Assembly: GCF_005930355.1 (NCBI RefSeq)
Contig: NZ_VDBO01000009.1
Span: 1 to 64,000 of the forward strand
Length of the DNA stretch: 64,000 nucleotides
Direction: 5' to 3'
DNA from: Paenibacillus sinopodophylli
Lineage (GTDB): Bacteria; Bacillota; Bacilli; Paenibacillales; Paenibacillaceae
Below, piece by piece: positions 37,603 to 46,822 of the stretch. The stretch's first letter is position 1, and every line of letters starts with the position of its first letter. The notes below the pieces were generated by a model, which was not told the origin of the DNA, made no database searches, and saw only the letters and a program-made list of their open reading frames with translations. Both the position numbers and the translations under genes were made by a program.

Positions 37603-37964
37603 AAATCTTTTTATTTATCTATACGAAAATACAGTTCTTATTCAGATTCCACACTATATAAACATTTTTCATTATATAAAGGTTGCAAATAAAATGATTT
37701 CCACAGAAAAAAAAGTTTTGAGTATCCTCGTTATCTTACCAAAGTTCCTTCCATATTCATACCTTATTCTCCTGCCAAAACCAAACAAATTGTAGAATTT
37801 ATGCGAAAAGGCGCCTCATTCGACAAACCCCAATCCCTACAAATTTGTAAACAACATACAAATATTCCCCTCCTATTCTAGCATTCTCCCCCCCCATTTG
37901 TTAAACTACTAACAGAAGCAAACCGTTTTCTATACATATAACTATGGATGAGGAGTACTTACGA
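37603..37964. other. AT-rich divergent intergenic region
   Basis: About 360 bp between the leftward glycan unit and the rightward ligase gene. On the minus strand a TATAAT lies at 37676-37671 without a convincing -35 box. A perfect palindrome ACAAATTTGT is at 37839-37848, and TGTTA...TAACA lies at about 37900-37913. No coding frame or terminator is convincing. It probably holds the start of the AT-rich operon and marks the right boundary of the AT-rich region. Confidence 0.4.
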
Positions 37965-40232
37965 ATGAGTGCACGAACGAATGCAAAAAGCAGTATACCC
38001 ACCGCAGCAGCTGATGTTACGCTGCTTAGATGGATCGGAACGATTGGTATCGCCTTATTTTTAATTATTTTCCCGTATGAGAAAGGTCTGTTTAATGGGT
38101 ATGAGCTTGCTTTCGAGAAGCCTATCTATAGCGCCGTTATCTTTGGTTATGTACTGCTCATTATAACTGCAGCTTTCGCATACCGTAATGCACAGCACCA
38201 CAGCTACCGAGGGATTTTGTCGATTGCTGTCATGGTTCTACCGCTAATTTATTGGTTATCCTCCTTTCAAGCAGTATCTGATTATTACGCTAAATTCATG
38301 ATACTTGTCTTTTTCCTTATGGCTGCGTTATTTATTTCCAGTCTTTATTTAGCCGAATCTGTACAATCACGTAAAGTAATTGAATATGCACTTGTGTTCT
38401 CTTCCTATTTAATTGTTCTATTTGGCATATTCAATTTGTTTGGACAAATGTATTATAGAGACGCACTCTGGCTCGCTCATGACGGCTACCGTCTATCATC
38501 CGTTTTTCAATATTCCAATACATATGCGGGCTTTCTCGCTGCTTTATTTTTAGTTAGCCTCTATTATGCCGTGCATTGTATTCGTCCCTCTGCGCGAATC
38601 GTGCATGCAGCGATGCTGGTACCGATCTGGATTTCGTTTATGTTCACCTACTCACGCGGAGCTATTGTCGTCATTCCAGTTTTGGTATTAATATTGCTGC
38701 CCTTCCTGCGTTTTACGAAGCAAATCGCCTACCTTATTTTCATGGTACTCTCCGTAATTATCTCAATGGCTATATTAGGGAAACTAACGACTAACGCCGA
38801 TGCCATTGCTTTACTCGTACAGCCTACAGAATCGAAAGCAGAAAGTCCGATTTCCTTGTTCAGCTCATTGCCTTTGCAGAATTGGGGACTTCTCTTACTC
38901 GGCAGCGTTATCACTGTTGGTTTCATTATGTTCTATCATGCCAAAGCTAGCGCTTGGATTGAAACGAAACTGAGCAAGCTGTCTACTCGCAAATGGTCCT
39001 TCGCCGCTGTACCGGTCATTTCTCTTGTTCTTGCAGCTATTATCGCTGGCAGTCTTTTAAGCAGCAGTACTATTCGCGGCCTGTTGCCAGAGAAGATTGC
39101 TAATCGTTTTGAAAACATCAATTTACAGCAGCACAGCGTACTTGAACGTTTAACCTTCTATAAGGATGGGCTTCGTGTAGCCGAAGATTATCCTTTGCTC
39201 GGCGGTGGGGGCGGTGCTTGGCAATCGATGTTCGAGCAATATCAGAATAATCCTTATTGGAGTAGACAGTCTCATAGCTTTTTTGTTCAAGTTCTAGTAG
39301 AGAGCGGCTGGTTAGGACTAATCGCACTTATCGCACTACTTGTATTCGTCTATACCCTGTATATTAGAAAATTCATTCGGCACCCTGAGCTTCGCGGCAG
39401 CCATTTGATCTTTTTCATCTTCTCATTAGGACTGCTCATGCACAGTGCCATTGACTTCGATATGAGTTATATCTATATTAGCGCGATTGTTTTTATCAGC
39501 TTAGGCGCTATGCTCGCTCCTTATGGAAGCAAGCTAACATTTAACCGTGATAAGCTGAAGGCATTGACAGAACGTGGATGGGTGAAGCTTGTCTTCCCTT
39601 CCCTGTTGGTACTTTTATCCTTATTTGCAATCGTCATGGCAGCTAGTGAAACCAGTGCAATTAATAAATATAATAAAGCCTATACACTTGCCGTTCATCA
39701 GCAGACACCACTCGATCAATTGATGCCTATGTTAAATGAAGCCATTGCTGCATCATCTGCTCACTCGGCATTTGCAGTTACGAAAGCCGATTGGCTGGAG
39801 CAGGCCTATACGCAAACGAATAGCGATTCCTTATTGGAAGATGCTATCGAAACGGTCAATCTTGGAAGAGAATCGGATCCCTATAACCGCGGTCTGCTTA
39901 TGTCACAATATCGTTTATTACAAGTTAAAGGCTCCTTCGATGCATCACTTAATGTCATTGATGAAGGTCTGAATAAGTTCCCTTGGGATATTAAGCTGTA
40001 TGAGGCAGCAATAACCTCCTATGTCAAAGCCTATGAGACAGCAATAACGGATAATAATCAGGCCGATGCCAATAAGTATTCTCAGCGTGTTAACGACCTC
40101 TCTAACGAGATAGAGAGAAGAATTAATCAGTTGTCTGAATTGCCTCCAGAACAGCAGCAGGGACGTTCCTTCGCGTTTACACCAGCGATTGAACAAGCCC
40201 TCTCTCAGCTAGAGTTAGCTGCTGCTCAATAG
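37965..40232 (+). CDS. O-antigen ligase/polymerase family membrane protein with TPR-like C-terminus
   Basis: A 755-residue protein with about 12 membrane helices in the first 550 residues. It has a large outer loop containing GGGGGAWQSMFEQYQ and HSFFVQVLVESG, the Wzy/WaaL signature region, with the His of SHSFF matching the catalytic His. The last 170 residues are soluble and helical in TPR-like pairs (LNEAIAASSAHSAF, DAIETVNLGRESDPYN). Such proteins join lipid-linked glycans to each other or to surface acceptors. The start at 37965 follows GAGGAG at 9 nt. It is divergent from the glycan operon and more GC-rich, with its own terminator. Confidence 0.87.
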   Translation: MSARTNAKSSIPTAAADVTLLRWIGTIGIALFLIIFPYEKGLFNGYELAFEKPIYSAVIFGYVLLIITAAFAYRNAQHHSYRGILSIAVMVLPLIYWLSSFQAVSDYYAKFMILVFFLMAALFISSLYLAESVQSRKVIEYALVFSSYLIVLFGIFNLFGQMYYRDALWLAHDGYRLSSVFQYSNTYAGFLAALFLVSLYYAVHCIRPSARIVHAAMLVPIWISFMFTYSRGAIVVIPVLVLILLPFLRFTKQIAYLIFMVLSVIISMAILGKLTTNADAIALLVQPTESKAESPISLFSSLPLQNWGLLLLGSVITVGFIMFYHAKASAWIETKLSKLSTRKWSFAAVPVISLVLAAIIAGSLLSSSTIRGLLPEKIANRFENINLQQHSVLERLTFYKDGLRVAEDYPLLGGGGGAWQSMFEQYQNNPYWSRQSHSFFVQVLVESGWLGLIALIALLVFVYTLYIRKFIRHPELRGSHLIFFIFSLGLLMHSAIDFDMSYIYISAIVFISLGAMLAPYGSKLTFNRDKLKALTERGWVKLVFPSLLVLLSLFAIVMAASETSAINKYNKAYTLAVHQQTPLDQLMPMLNEAIAASSAHSAFAVTKADWLEQAYTQTNSDSLLEDAIETVNLGRESDPYNRGLLMSQYRLLQVKGSFDASLNVIDEGLNKFPWDIKLYEAAITSYVKAYETAITDNNQADANKYSQRVNDLSNEIERRINQLSELPPEQQQGRSFAFTPAIEQALSQLELAAAQ

Positions 40233-40259
40233 TGATGTTCAATTCACATAGTGAACGGT

Positions 40260-40299
40260 CCGCAGGCACAGATAGTTTGTGCCTTGCGGGCTGTTTTTC
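40260..40299 (+). terminator. Terminator of the ligase gene
   Basis: Stem CCGCA-GGCACA / TGTGCC-T-TGCGG with an 8-nt loop, one bulge and a following T-run (TGTTTTT). Confidence 0.85.
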
Positions 40300-40332
40300 G
40301 TCACTATTTTTGGATTAGGATAGTGGCATACA

Positions 40333-40356
40333 TAAAAAAAGAGCCATTCGGCTCTT
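40333..40356 (-). terminator. Terminator of the 490-residue membrane protein gene
   Basis: Stem AAGAGCC / GGCTCTT with a 4-nt loop and seven T on the minus strand. The stem overlaps the stop codon. Confidence 0.8.
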
Positions 40357-41827
40357 AATCTATTAGTATTCTTGATATATCCTTATCCCAATGTAAGATT
40401 GTATAATCTTTAAACTGGTATGTGTTATCCGGAATTCCGAACTTAATTTCAGCGTTTTCTTTATTAATATTTCCCCAGTTCGTACTATCAAATATTAAAA
40501 AGTTAGCAGGTTCTTTATACCAATCAGTTTTAGAAAGCCATTCAAATGGAGTTGTATCCTGATCATGAATTATGGGTCTAACTTTTACGGCATCATTACT
40601 TTCTAATGTAATGATAGAGGAATTCCAGTACGATCCATACCCATATTTCAAACCTTTGCTTTGTAAAAAATCCACCACTTCAGTAAATGGAGTGATAGGT
40701 TTGTTATAACTTACGCTTTGTAATGATGTGACGAAAAAAATCACATAAGTAATTGATACAGCAGTTCTTATTTTTTTGTTATCTAAACGTTCAATGGCAT
40801 ACTTTCCGAGATATATCGAGACAAATACAAAAGCAGGTAGGATGTACCTAGTTGTGGCTAAGTTGACTGCCATGTTGCTTCCAATATACTCCGCTACATT
40901 AATAACTATTGCTAAAATAAGAAATAGTTCTAATGTCGATGGTTTGTTTCTAATCACTTTTTTAATACCGAGATACATAACAAAGACGACAAGAAGCAAA
41001 ATAATTAAGTGAATTAAAATTATTAGTGTTGTAAAGGAGATTGATTTACCGAAAAAATTTGCACCATATAGTTCTAAAATTCCCTCTACTGTTAAAGATA
41101 AATTTAGTTTGAATTCATCAATCTGTAAAAACCGTGTCGCCCCTATGCTTGGGATGTCAAACCCAATGACTTTTAATATTATTTTTGATGCAACATAGGA
41201 TAAAATCACCATTCCTAATGAAATTAACTCTCGTCTATCTCGAAACGCTTGATAGACACATGCAAGTACAAAAGGTAAAACAAAAAACCAAAGTGCAAAT
41301 GGATCAGATATTAATACCAAAGTGAGAAACACGAAAAACACACCGTACTTCACATAAATATTTTTAGCATTTTCCCAAACCAAAAGAGCTATAAGACAAT
41401 ACATTAAAGAACTTACATGCATTGGCCCAGAAAATATGATATTAGCTGAAAATGAAACCGGCGCTCCTATTATAAGGAAGGTAATAAAGGCTCGTTTGTA
41501 TGAGAATTCACTCCCATTTTTACCACTAAGCCACATACATAAGATAACCATCCCTGCATAAAAAAATGAAGTCCCTAAGAATATAACTTTCGTGGAAAAG
41601 CCGAGAACTGGTATGAGCATGGCATAAAGCGCTAAATCGGTAGTGATGTAAGCCCCAGTTGATAAATACCAATTACGCAGAAATAGATTACCATCAATCA
41701 TTTCTTTTGCTTGTAGAACTCCAGTTGCTCCGTCGGAGTTCATAGGTACTCTGAGAGAGAGTCCATAATAATATAAGACAAGAATGGAAACGAATAAAAT
41801 AATCCCTATAATCCGATAATTTTTCAT
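40355..41827 (-). CDS. Multi-pass membrane protein, possibly a GT-C glycosyltransferase
   Basis: A 490-residue protein with roughly eleven to twelve hydrophobic helices. After helix 1 the outer loop reads RVPMNSDGATGVLQAKEMIDGN; the SD pair is at the place where GT-C enzymes carry their acidic catalytic motif. The last 110 residues are soluble and contain KYGYGSYWNSSIIT. I cannot assign it to a named family by eye. It is AT-rich like the glycan region but separated from it by the ligase gene, and the decayed IS91 element lies just upstream. It is transcribed alone. Confidence 0.6.
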   Translation of the reverse strand: MKNYRIIGIILFVSILVLYYYGLSLRVPMNSDGATGVLQAKEMIDGNLFLRNWYLSTGAYITTDLALYAMLIPVLGFSTKVIFLGTSFFYAGMVILCMWLSGKNGSEFSYKRAFITFLIIGAPVSFSANIIFSGPMHVSSLMYCLIALLVWENAKNIYVKYGVFFVFLTLVLISDPFALWFFVLPFVLACVYQAFRDRRELISLGMVILSYVASKIILKVIGFDIPSIGATRFLQIDEFKLNLSLTVEGILELYGANFFGKSISFTTLIILIHLIILLLVVFVMYLGIKKVIRNKPSTLELFLILAIVINVAEYIGSNMAVNLATTRYILPAFVFVSIYLGKYAIERLDNKKIRTAVSITYVIFFVTSLQSVSYNKPITPFTEVVDFLQSKGLKYGYGSYWNSSIITLESNDAVKVRPIIHDQDTTPFEWLSKTDWYKEPANFLIFDSTNWGNINKENAEIKFGIPDNTYQFKDYTILHWDKDISRILID

Positions 41828-41968
41828 ATGAGCCCCTTTTCAAACATATTAAACATTGGAATTATAGCATCAAACAAAATTATTAGCTACCACCTTTTTT
41901 CGCCTGGATTCGAAAACAGAAATAAATATTATGCACTTGTCTTTCTTTCGTTCATTGGAAGGAATCCC

Positions 41969-42625
41969 CTATTTCTTTTTATATGCTCGTTCTGTTTCCT
42001 CATCATAACAATAAATTCGTCCATAGACTGCATGCCAAATAACGACCTATATACTTGGCCGCTCCACGAGTATCCTTCATTTTTTCTACGTCGACTTAGA
42101 AACATACTTATATTAACTAACGTTTTTACTTTCGCATTCTCTGGGTAACACTTTAACAATAAGTCCAGCTGCAGTTTCTGTCATAACTTTCTCAGGTAAG
42201 TATAAAAAATATACGCCACGCTCTTCCAGTGCTTATTTCGATTTAACGCTCCCTTCGCCACTTTTCTGTTTATTTCATTCAACTTACCACGATACGTAAA
42301 AGAGTATTTTCTCAATTCTTACGGTACGGTAAAGACCGTATAGCGATGAGGAATATTCAGGGTTCGCACCTGCTGCTTTTCTGCCCAGTCGTCAGTGTAT
42401 TTCTTCCCACATTCATGACAAAACCGACTTCTATACGTGAAACACACAAACATGGCTTCTGATTTCCCTTCTGTACAACCCCTACATCATTTCTTGCATA
42501 TCCATATTCTTCGTTCCGCATCATGTCGCTTTCTTCACTGCATCTGGAATCAATTAGTGTGGAGTTCCCGGAATCCATGAAAGTGATCCTTAAAGATCTG
42601 TTATACTATTCCTCGTTTTTTCCAT
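41969..42625 (-). pseudogene. Decayed IS91-family transposase
   Basis: No single open frame, but the minus strand in three frames gives an IS91-type transposase in order. The pieces are QIFKDHFHGFRELH, then YRSRFCHECGKKYTDDWAEKQQ (zinc-binding domain, shown here in part as FCHECGKKYTDDWAEK), then HRYTVFTVP-stop-ELRKY, WKSVAYIFYTYLRKL-stop-QKLQLDLL, and finally MKDTRGAAKYIGRYLA. Nonsense changes interrupt VPxELR (TAA) and LRKxWQKL (TGA for Trp), frameshifts separate other parts, and the HIHALVTEG segment is missing, so there is an internal deletion. It is inactive. It fills the 970-bp gap between the membrane protein and the ABC transporter, at the edge of the glycan region. No intact ends were recognised. 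Confidence 0.8.
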
Positions 42626-42715
42626 GTCTCACGCTTCTCTATGCCAATCTCCCTTTTTCTTTGATTTCAATAGATTTTCCCACAATCTTAGATTTGTATA
42701 GTTTCTTAAACAATA

Positions 42716-42773
42716 AAAAAAGCTGCTCCTGATATAAGCTTCTAGAAGAAGCCTATACAGCAGGAGCAGCTTT
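42716..42773 (-). terminator. Terminator of the ABC-2 transporter operon
   Basis: Perfect 13-bp stem AAAGCTGCTCCTG / CAGGAGCAGCTTT with a structured 29-nt loop and a T-rich tail on the minus strand. Confidence 0.88.
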
Positions 42774-42794
42774 GAGGTTCCGTTCACGTTCTAC

Positions 42795-43592
42795 CTATGA
42801 AGCGACATCACGTTTATTAAAGACATACCAAGTTAATGCAATAAACAAGACATAATAGACACCCAGCACACCTAAGGAATAACCAAGAGTCATACCTTCC
42901 CTCATCGGATTACCATCCAAATACTGAGTCAAATTCAGGTGGACAAATAATAAGTAATCAACCCACTTATAACCAAGCAATGCAATGAGCCCGATGAAAC
43001 TATTCACTCCGAGTAGAAGGAAAAGAGCAAATCCAATTGCAAGACCGCTACTGCGGAAAATCGTGGATAACATAAAGGCTAATGTTACCGTTACTACTAG
43101 TGAAATCAGTGTCAGTCCATAATACTTCAACATATAGGAGAATGGATTCACGCCCTCTAATCCTACAAAGGTTGCTTTAACTTCCGGGTTTGCATTGATT
43201 CCAAAACAAATCCAGTTTATAAGCAATGTGCTGGCGAACAATACGACAGCAAGCATAAGAGCAAATATTATAATCGATAAATATTTTGACAATAATATTT
43301 TCGAACGTGACCAAGGACGGATCAGCAGCAATTTAATCGTGCCACTCGTAAACTCCTCCGCAACTCCTCCAGCAGCAATAACTACCGTGAAGATCGTTAC
43401 AAGTAAAAACAAAATGGAAGATTCCATAAAAGCTACATCCCACATCGAAGTGCTGCTTCTTTCGCCGAATATAAGCCATAGAATCGATATTGTTAGTACG
43501 AGTAAGACTAATATCCCTGTCATTACCCAAGTCCGGGGACGTCGGTAAATCTTCATGTTCTCATTCTGAATCAGCGGCATAAAATTACCCAA
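42795..43592 (-). CDS. ABC-2 type transporter permease
   Basis: A 265-residue membrane protein with six helices of the ABC-2 permease class. FTSGTIKLLLIRPWSRSKILLSKYL (the coupling helix region) is typical of permeases for drug, lipid or antimicrobial-peptide export or resistance. The start is TTG 43592 after GGAGGCG; it overlaps the ATPase gene by 8 bp. Substrate unknown. There is no sensor kinase next to it, so a BceAB-type role is not suggested. Confidence 0.87.
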   Translation of the reverse strand: MGNFMPLIQNENMKIYRRPRTWVMTGILVLLVLTISILWLIFGERSSTSMWDVAFMESSILFLLVTIFTVVIAAGGVAEEFTSGTIKLLLIRPWSRSKILLSKYLSIIIFALMLAVVLFASTLLINWICFGINANPEVKATFVGLEGVNPFSYMLKYYGLTLISLVVTVTLAFMLSTIFRSSGLAIGFALFLLLGVNSFIGLIALLGYKWVDYLLFVHLNLTQYLDGNPMREGMTLGYSLGVLGVYYVLFIALTWYVFNKRDVAS

Positions 43593-44505
43593 TTCGTTCG
43601 CCTCCAGTCACTTCCAGGAATTGATCTTCCAGTGTTTTGACCTGCGCTCTAATCCCGTATACTTTAATACCTGCGGCTACAAGCGACGCATTAATAGCAG
43701 CCGTACTTTCCTTGTCTGCTTCAACAGCTACAGCTTCCGTACCAACATGTTCGCCTACGAAACCAGCAGCACGCAGTACCTCCATAGCACTTTTCTGCTG
43801 ATCAACTTCAATGACTACACGGCTGCTGTCTGTGACTGCATCTTTGCCCTTAATTGTTCTTACGTCAATCAGCTTTCCATTCTGAATAATGGCGACACGA
43901 TCGCACATTAACTCCATCTCGGACAGCAAATGACTGGAAACGAATACCGCAATACCTTCATCCTTCGACAGCATGCGCAGATAATCACGAAGCTCACGTA
44001 TGCCAGCAGGGTCCAAGCCATTCGTCGGCTCATCCAGTATAAGAAGCTGCGGTTTATGTAAGATTGCCTGGGCAACGCCTAACCGTTGACGCATGCCTAG
44101 TGAATAGGTTTTTACCTTATCCCGAATTCGCCCTTCAAGTCCGACTAGCTTAACCACTTCATGTACGCGATGCTCTGTAATGCCTGGTATCATTCGAGCG
44201 TAATGGATAAGGTTGTCATAGCCACTCAAGTACTTATACATTTCAGGATTCTCTACGATTGCTCCGACATGACGAATTGCTTTCTCGTACTCTTTCGTAA
44301 TGCTATGACCGCCAATTGTAATTTCTCCATCAGTAAGCGACATTAGACCCACCATCATGCGAATCGTAGTCGTTTTGCCGGAACCATTCGGTCCAAGGAA
44401 GCCAAATACTTCTCCAAGCGGCAAATCAAGTGTCAGCCGATCAATTATCGTTCTTTTGCCGATTTTTTTCGTTACGTTATGCAGTTTCACAATTGTCTGC
44501 TCCAT
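43585..44505 (-). CDS. ABC transporter ATP-binding protein
   Basis: A 306-residue ATPase with Walker A GPNGSGKTT, signature YSLGMRQRLG, and Walker B LLILDEPTNGLDP. A C-terminal extension of about 80 residues is beta-rich (VVIEVDQQKSAMEVL), as in DrrA/CcmA-type ATPases. ATG follows AAGGAGG. It pairs with the ABC-2 permease and the unit ends at a strong terminator. Confidence 0.92.
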   Translation of the reverse strand: MEQTIVKLHNVTKKIGKRTIIDRLTLDLPLGEVFGFLGPNGSGKTTTIRMMVGLMSLTDGEITIGGHSITKEYEKAIRHVGAIVENPEMYKYLSGYDNLIHYARMIPGITEHRVHEVVKLVGLEGRIRDKVKTYSLGMRQRLGVAQAILHKPQLLILDEPTNGLDPAGIRELRDYLRMLSKDEGIAVFVSSHLLSEMELMCDRVAIIQNGKLIDVRTIKGKDAVTDSSRVVIEVDQQKSAMEVLRAAGFVGEHVGTEAVAVEADKESTAAINASLVAAGIKVYGIRAQVKTLEDQFLEVTGGERIG

Positions 44506-44574
44506 AGTTGTGCTCCTCCTTCAAAAATCCAAATCTTATTCATTATAAACCATCAAGGAAACAATTGGAAGTTA

Positions 44575-44618
44575 ACAAAAGAAACACCTCCATCTACAGC
44601 TGAGCTGCAGAATGGAGG
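44575..44618 (-). terminator. Terminator of the zinc-ribbon protein gene
   Basis: Stem CCTCCAT...CAGC / GCTG...ATGGAGG with a TGA loop and one mismatch, followed by GTGTTTCTTTTGTT on the minus strand. It includes the stop codon of the gene. Confidence 0.75.
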
Positions 44619-44887
44619 CTGGAATGATCATTCGTTCGATAAGGTTGTATAACATGTTCGGCAACTTTCGCATCTGCGCGAAGGAACATTTTATAGTCAT
44701 AGTTACTGGTCTTACCCGCTGTTTCTACTATAGCATCCAGCTTATCCTGCTCCACGCTGCATACTAAGCAATACCCCATTGGATGTACCACTCGGAAAAA
44801 ACCTGTTCGGAACAAAATATCCGCCTCAGGATTAGTAAGCATCTCTCCGCAACTAACGCAATAAAAACGGTCCTTTGAACATATCAT
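44594..44887 (-). CDS. Hypothetical small protein with two CxxC pairs
   Basis: A 97-residue protein I do not recognise. CxxC pairs at 10/13 and 40/43, 26 residues apart, form a likely zinc ribbon. The C-terminal half (about 48-97) is helical and charged without further motifs. It starts at ATG 44887 with GGGAG about 12 nt upstream, a loose spacing. It lies 65 bp after the guanylyltransferase gene on the same strand and has its own terminator. It could be a nucleic-acid-binding or protein-interaction adaptor. Confidence 0.6.
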   Translation of the reverse strand: MICSKDRFYCVSCGEMLTNPEADILFRTGFFRVVHPMGYCLVCSVEQDKLDAIVETAGKTSNYDYKMFLRADAKVAEHVIQPYRTNDHSSLHSAAQL

Positions 44888-44952
44888 CCGATAGATCGCT
44901 CCCTCTCTCTTTCGTAATGACTGTATCCACTTTTATGAGTGCTATAGATATC

Positions 44953-46332
44953 TTATACCATATTTATTTGACTCGTAATTTCATCCCAAGTGACGCCGAG
45001 CCTAATAATATCATCATCTGTAACTTGCTCGCCTGTCTGTACCTCAATCAACTCCATATTTACAGTGGCACGCACGCTATGTCTGGCTCGCTCTGGAATC
45101 GTGACCGTATCTCCTGGAGCAATATGCCTATACATCTCATCAAGGATAAGTATGCCTTCTCCTGATAATACTGTCCATGCTTCTTTGCGTCTGAAATGCA
45201 TTTGATAGCTCGTATTGTGGCCGGCTGCAATAAATAAACGCTTGGTGACACTATGTAATCCAGAAGCAAGTACAGCTGAATCCACAACCTTGGAATGACC
45301 CCAGCGTCTTTCCTCATATTTAGGCCGTTCATTCATCGTCTGCAGCTTCGCATTGAGCATCGAATCAGCAGATTTACTGGCAACGAGGATGCCATCGGGA
45401 CTTGCCGCAACAAAGATATTATTCAAACCAATAATGGAGATTGGGATATCCAGCTCGTTAAACAGCTGAGATTGCTCGCTGTCACTGGAGATAACGCCAG
45501 CACCCATTCTCTCAAAAGCGATTTCTTGTGATAATGTTTTCCAGGTTCCAAGATCCTTCCAACAACCTTCATAACGTATAACCGAACGCATTGTTGTTTT
45601 TTGCGTAACTTCAGTCTCGAAGCTCGTTTTCGGCAATCTATAGTATTGTTTATACAACTCATCATAATGGATCGGCAATCCGCGATTCATAAGCAGCGTA
45701 ATCATGAAATCAAGCTGAAAGGCGTAAATACCTGTATTCCATAACGCGCCTTCCTTCATTAAGGATTCCGCTTCACGCTCATATGGTTTTTCCTTAAACT
45801 TCTTCACCGTTTGCTCGTACAAGTCCTCTCTGCTATGACGACACGCATCCGGAATGATATATCCGTATTGCTCTGATGGACAGCAAGGTCTTGTCCCAAC
45901 CATGAGAAGCTCTGAACGGCTTTCTCTCACAAGCTTAGGAATCCCTCTTATAAATGTGAAGAACTCACTATCAACATATGCATCAACCGGCATGACAATA
46001 ACGGTTTCGCTTAATGATACACCGGCAATCGAATACAAGTAAGCAGAGGCAAGTGCTATCGCAGGGTAGGTGTCTCGTTGCTCCGATTCAATAATGACAG
46101 GAGCTTCCAATCCCAGCTGCCTTTGCAAAATCTCTAACTGTCCCCTGCAAGTCGCAATACGTGTATGCTCCTGCAAATCTGCTTCATCGAGCTGTCGCCA
46201 TAATCGCTGAAGCATGGATTCTATTTTTCCATCCGGCCCTTCCAGAACTGACAGATATTGCTTGGCTCGGCTGCTGTTCGATAAGGGCCATAGCCTTTTA
46301 CCCGATCCCCCGGATAATAGTATAATTTTCAA
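44953..46332 (-). CDS. Bifunctional-type mannose-1-phosphate guanylyltransferase with cupin domain
   Basis: A 459-residue protein. The N-terminal nucleotidyltransferase domain has LSGGSGKRLWPLSNSSRAKQYL near residue 6, VMPVDAY and KFKEKP. The last 120 residues form a cupin (RRWGHSKVVDS, HFRRKEAWTVLSGEG, APGDTVTIPERARHSVRA), as in type II mannose-6-phosphate isomerase/ManC proteins. It is host-like in composition and different in architecture from manC at 35232. It probably supplies GDP-mannose for another polymer or is the native copy. KFKEKP replaces the more usual FVEKP. Confidence 0.82.
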   Translation of the reverse strand: MKIILLSGGSGKRLWPLSNSSRAKQYLSVLEGPDGKIESMLQRLWRQLDEADLQEHTRIATCRGQLEILQRQLGLEAPVIIESEQRDTYPAIALASAYLYSIAGVSLSETVIVMPVDAYVDSEFFTFIRGIPKLVRESRSELLMVGTRPCCPSEQYGYIIPDACRHSREDLYEQTVKKFKEKPYEREAESLMKEGALWNTGIYAFQLDFMITLLMNRGLPIHYDELYKQYYRLPKTSFETEVTQKTTMRSVIRYEGCWKDLGTWKTLSQEIAFERMGAGVISSDSEQSQLFNELDIPISIIGLNNIFVAASPDGILVASKSADSMLNAKLQTMNERPKYEERRWGHSKVVDSAVLASGLHSVTKRLFIAAGHNTSYQMHFRRKEAWTVLSGEGILILDEMYRHIAPGDTVTIPERARHSVRATVNMELIEVQTGEQVTDDDIIRLGVTWDEITSQINMV

Positions 46333-46381
46333 TCCCTTTTCCTCCTTCTTACAGGTCTATTCCGAATGATTCAGAGTAGGC

Positions 46382-46822
46382 CTAACCGCTGTAATGCAGC
46401 CTTTTCGTATTCAACAATCGGCTATATAAATAATGAATTTTTTGCTGCTGAGGCTGCCTCTCCAATATCTCCTGGTTCATTACGCCAATGATTAAAGAAC
46501 GAAGCGTATTGGAGCACTCGAATCGGACACCATGAGCATACTGGTTGTCTTGTTTGGCATTCCATACAATTTTGCCTCTAACCATAATCTGAACATTCGA
46601 AATCGTCATCCGAAATTCCACGAAATAATTATGCTGGACGGGCAAATGCAAGCCCGATAAAAAACATAAACCATTCTGACTTAAATTGAGCAGAAGCACT
46701 GTAGTAGTCGAGGCGGTCAACTGTTGACCGTCCTTGCTAATTAATCTTAATTCTGATTTTACGCCTTCTATGAAGCGAAGCCTGATGTGGGCGCGAGTTG
46801 TATCGTTTGCATTCGTCGCCAT
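46382..46822 (-). CDS. PilZ-domain protein (likely c-di-GMP receptor)
   Basis: A 146-residue protein made of one PilZ domain. The two c-di-GMP contact motifs are present: RxxxR at 10-14 (RAHIR) and NxSxxG at 46-51 (NLSQNG). The rest, FRMTISNVQIMVRGKIVW and HGVRFE, matches the beta-barrel. The start at ATG 46822 uses a ribosome site GGAGG 6-7 nt upstream. It lies just upstream of the cupin-type guanylyltransferase on the same strand, so c-di-GMP might control polysaccharide production here (inference). Confidence 0.85.
   Translation of the reverse strand: MATNANDTTRAHIRLRFIEGVKSELRLISKDGQQLTASTTTVLLLNLSQNGLCFLSGLHLPVQHNYFVEFRMTISNVQIMVRGKIVWNAKQDNQYAHGVRFECSNTLRSLIIGVMNQEILERQPQQQKIHYLYSRLLNTKRLHYSG

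Noticed and set aside
37839-37848. Palindrome ACAAATTTGT as an operator
   Set aside because: Ten AT-rich bases in a long AT-rich spacer can occur by chance, and no matching regulator is nearby.
41929-42159. 76-codon open frame on the minus strand that looks like a small gene
   Set aside because: Its start covers a frame of the decayed IS91 transposase (LDLLLKCYPENAKVKTLVN) and its end is out of frame with the conserved part, so it is a fragment, not a gene.
42357-42578. 73-codon open frame on the minus strand
   Set aside because: It is a shifted frame of the IS91 zinc-binding domain; the conserved residues are in the neighbouring frame.
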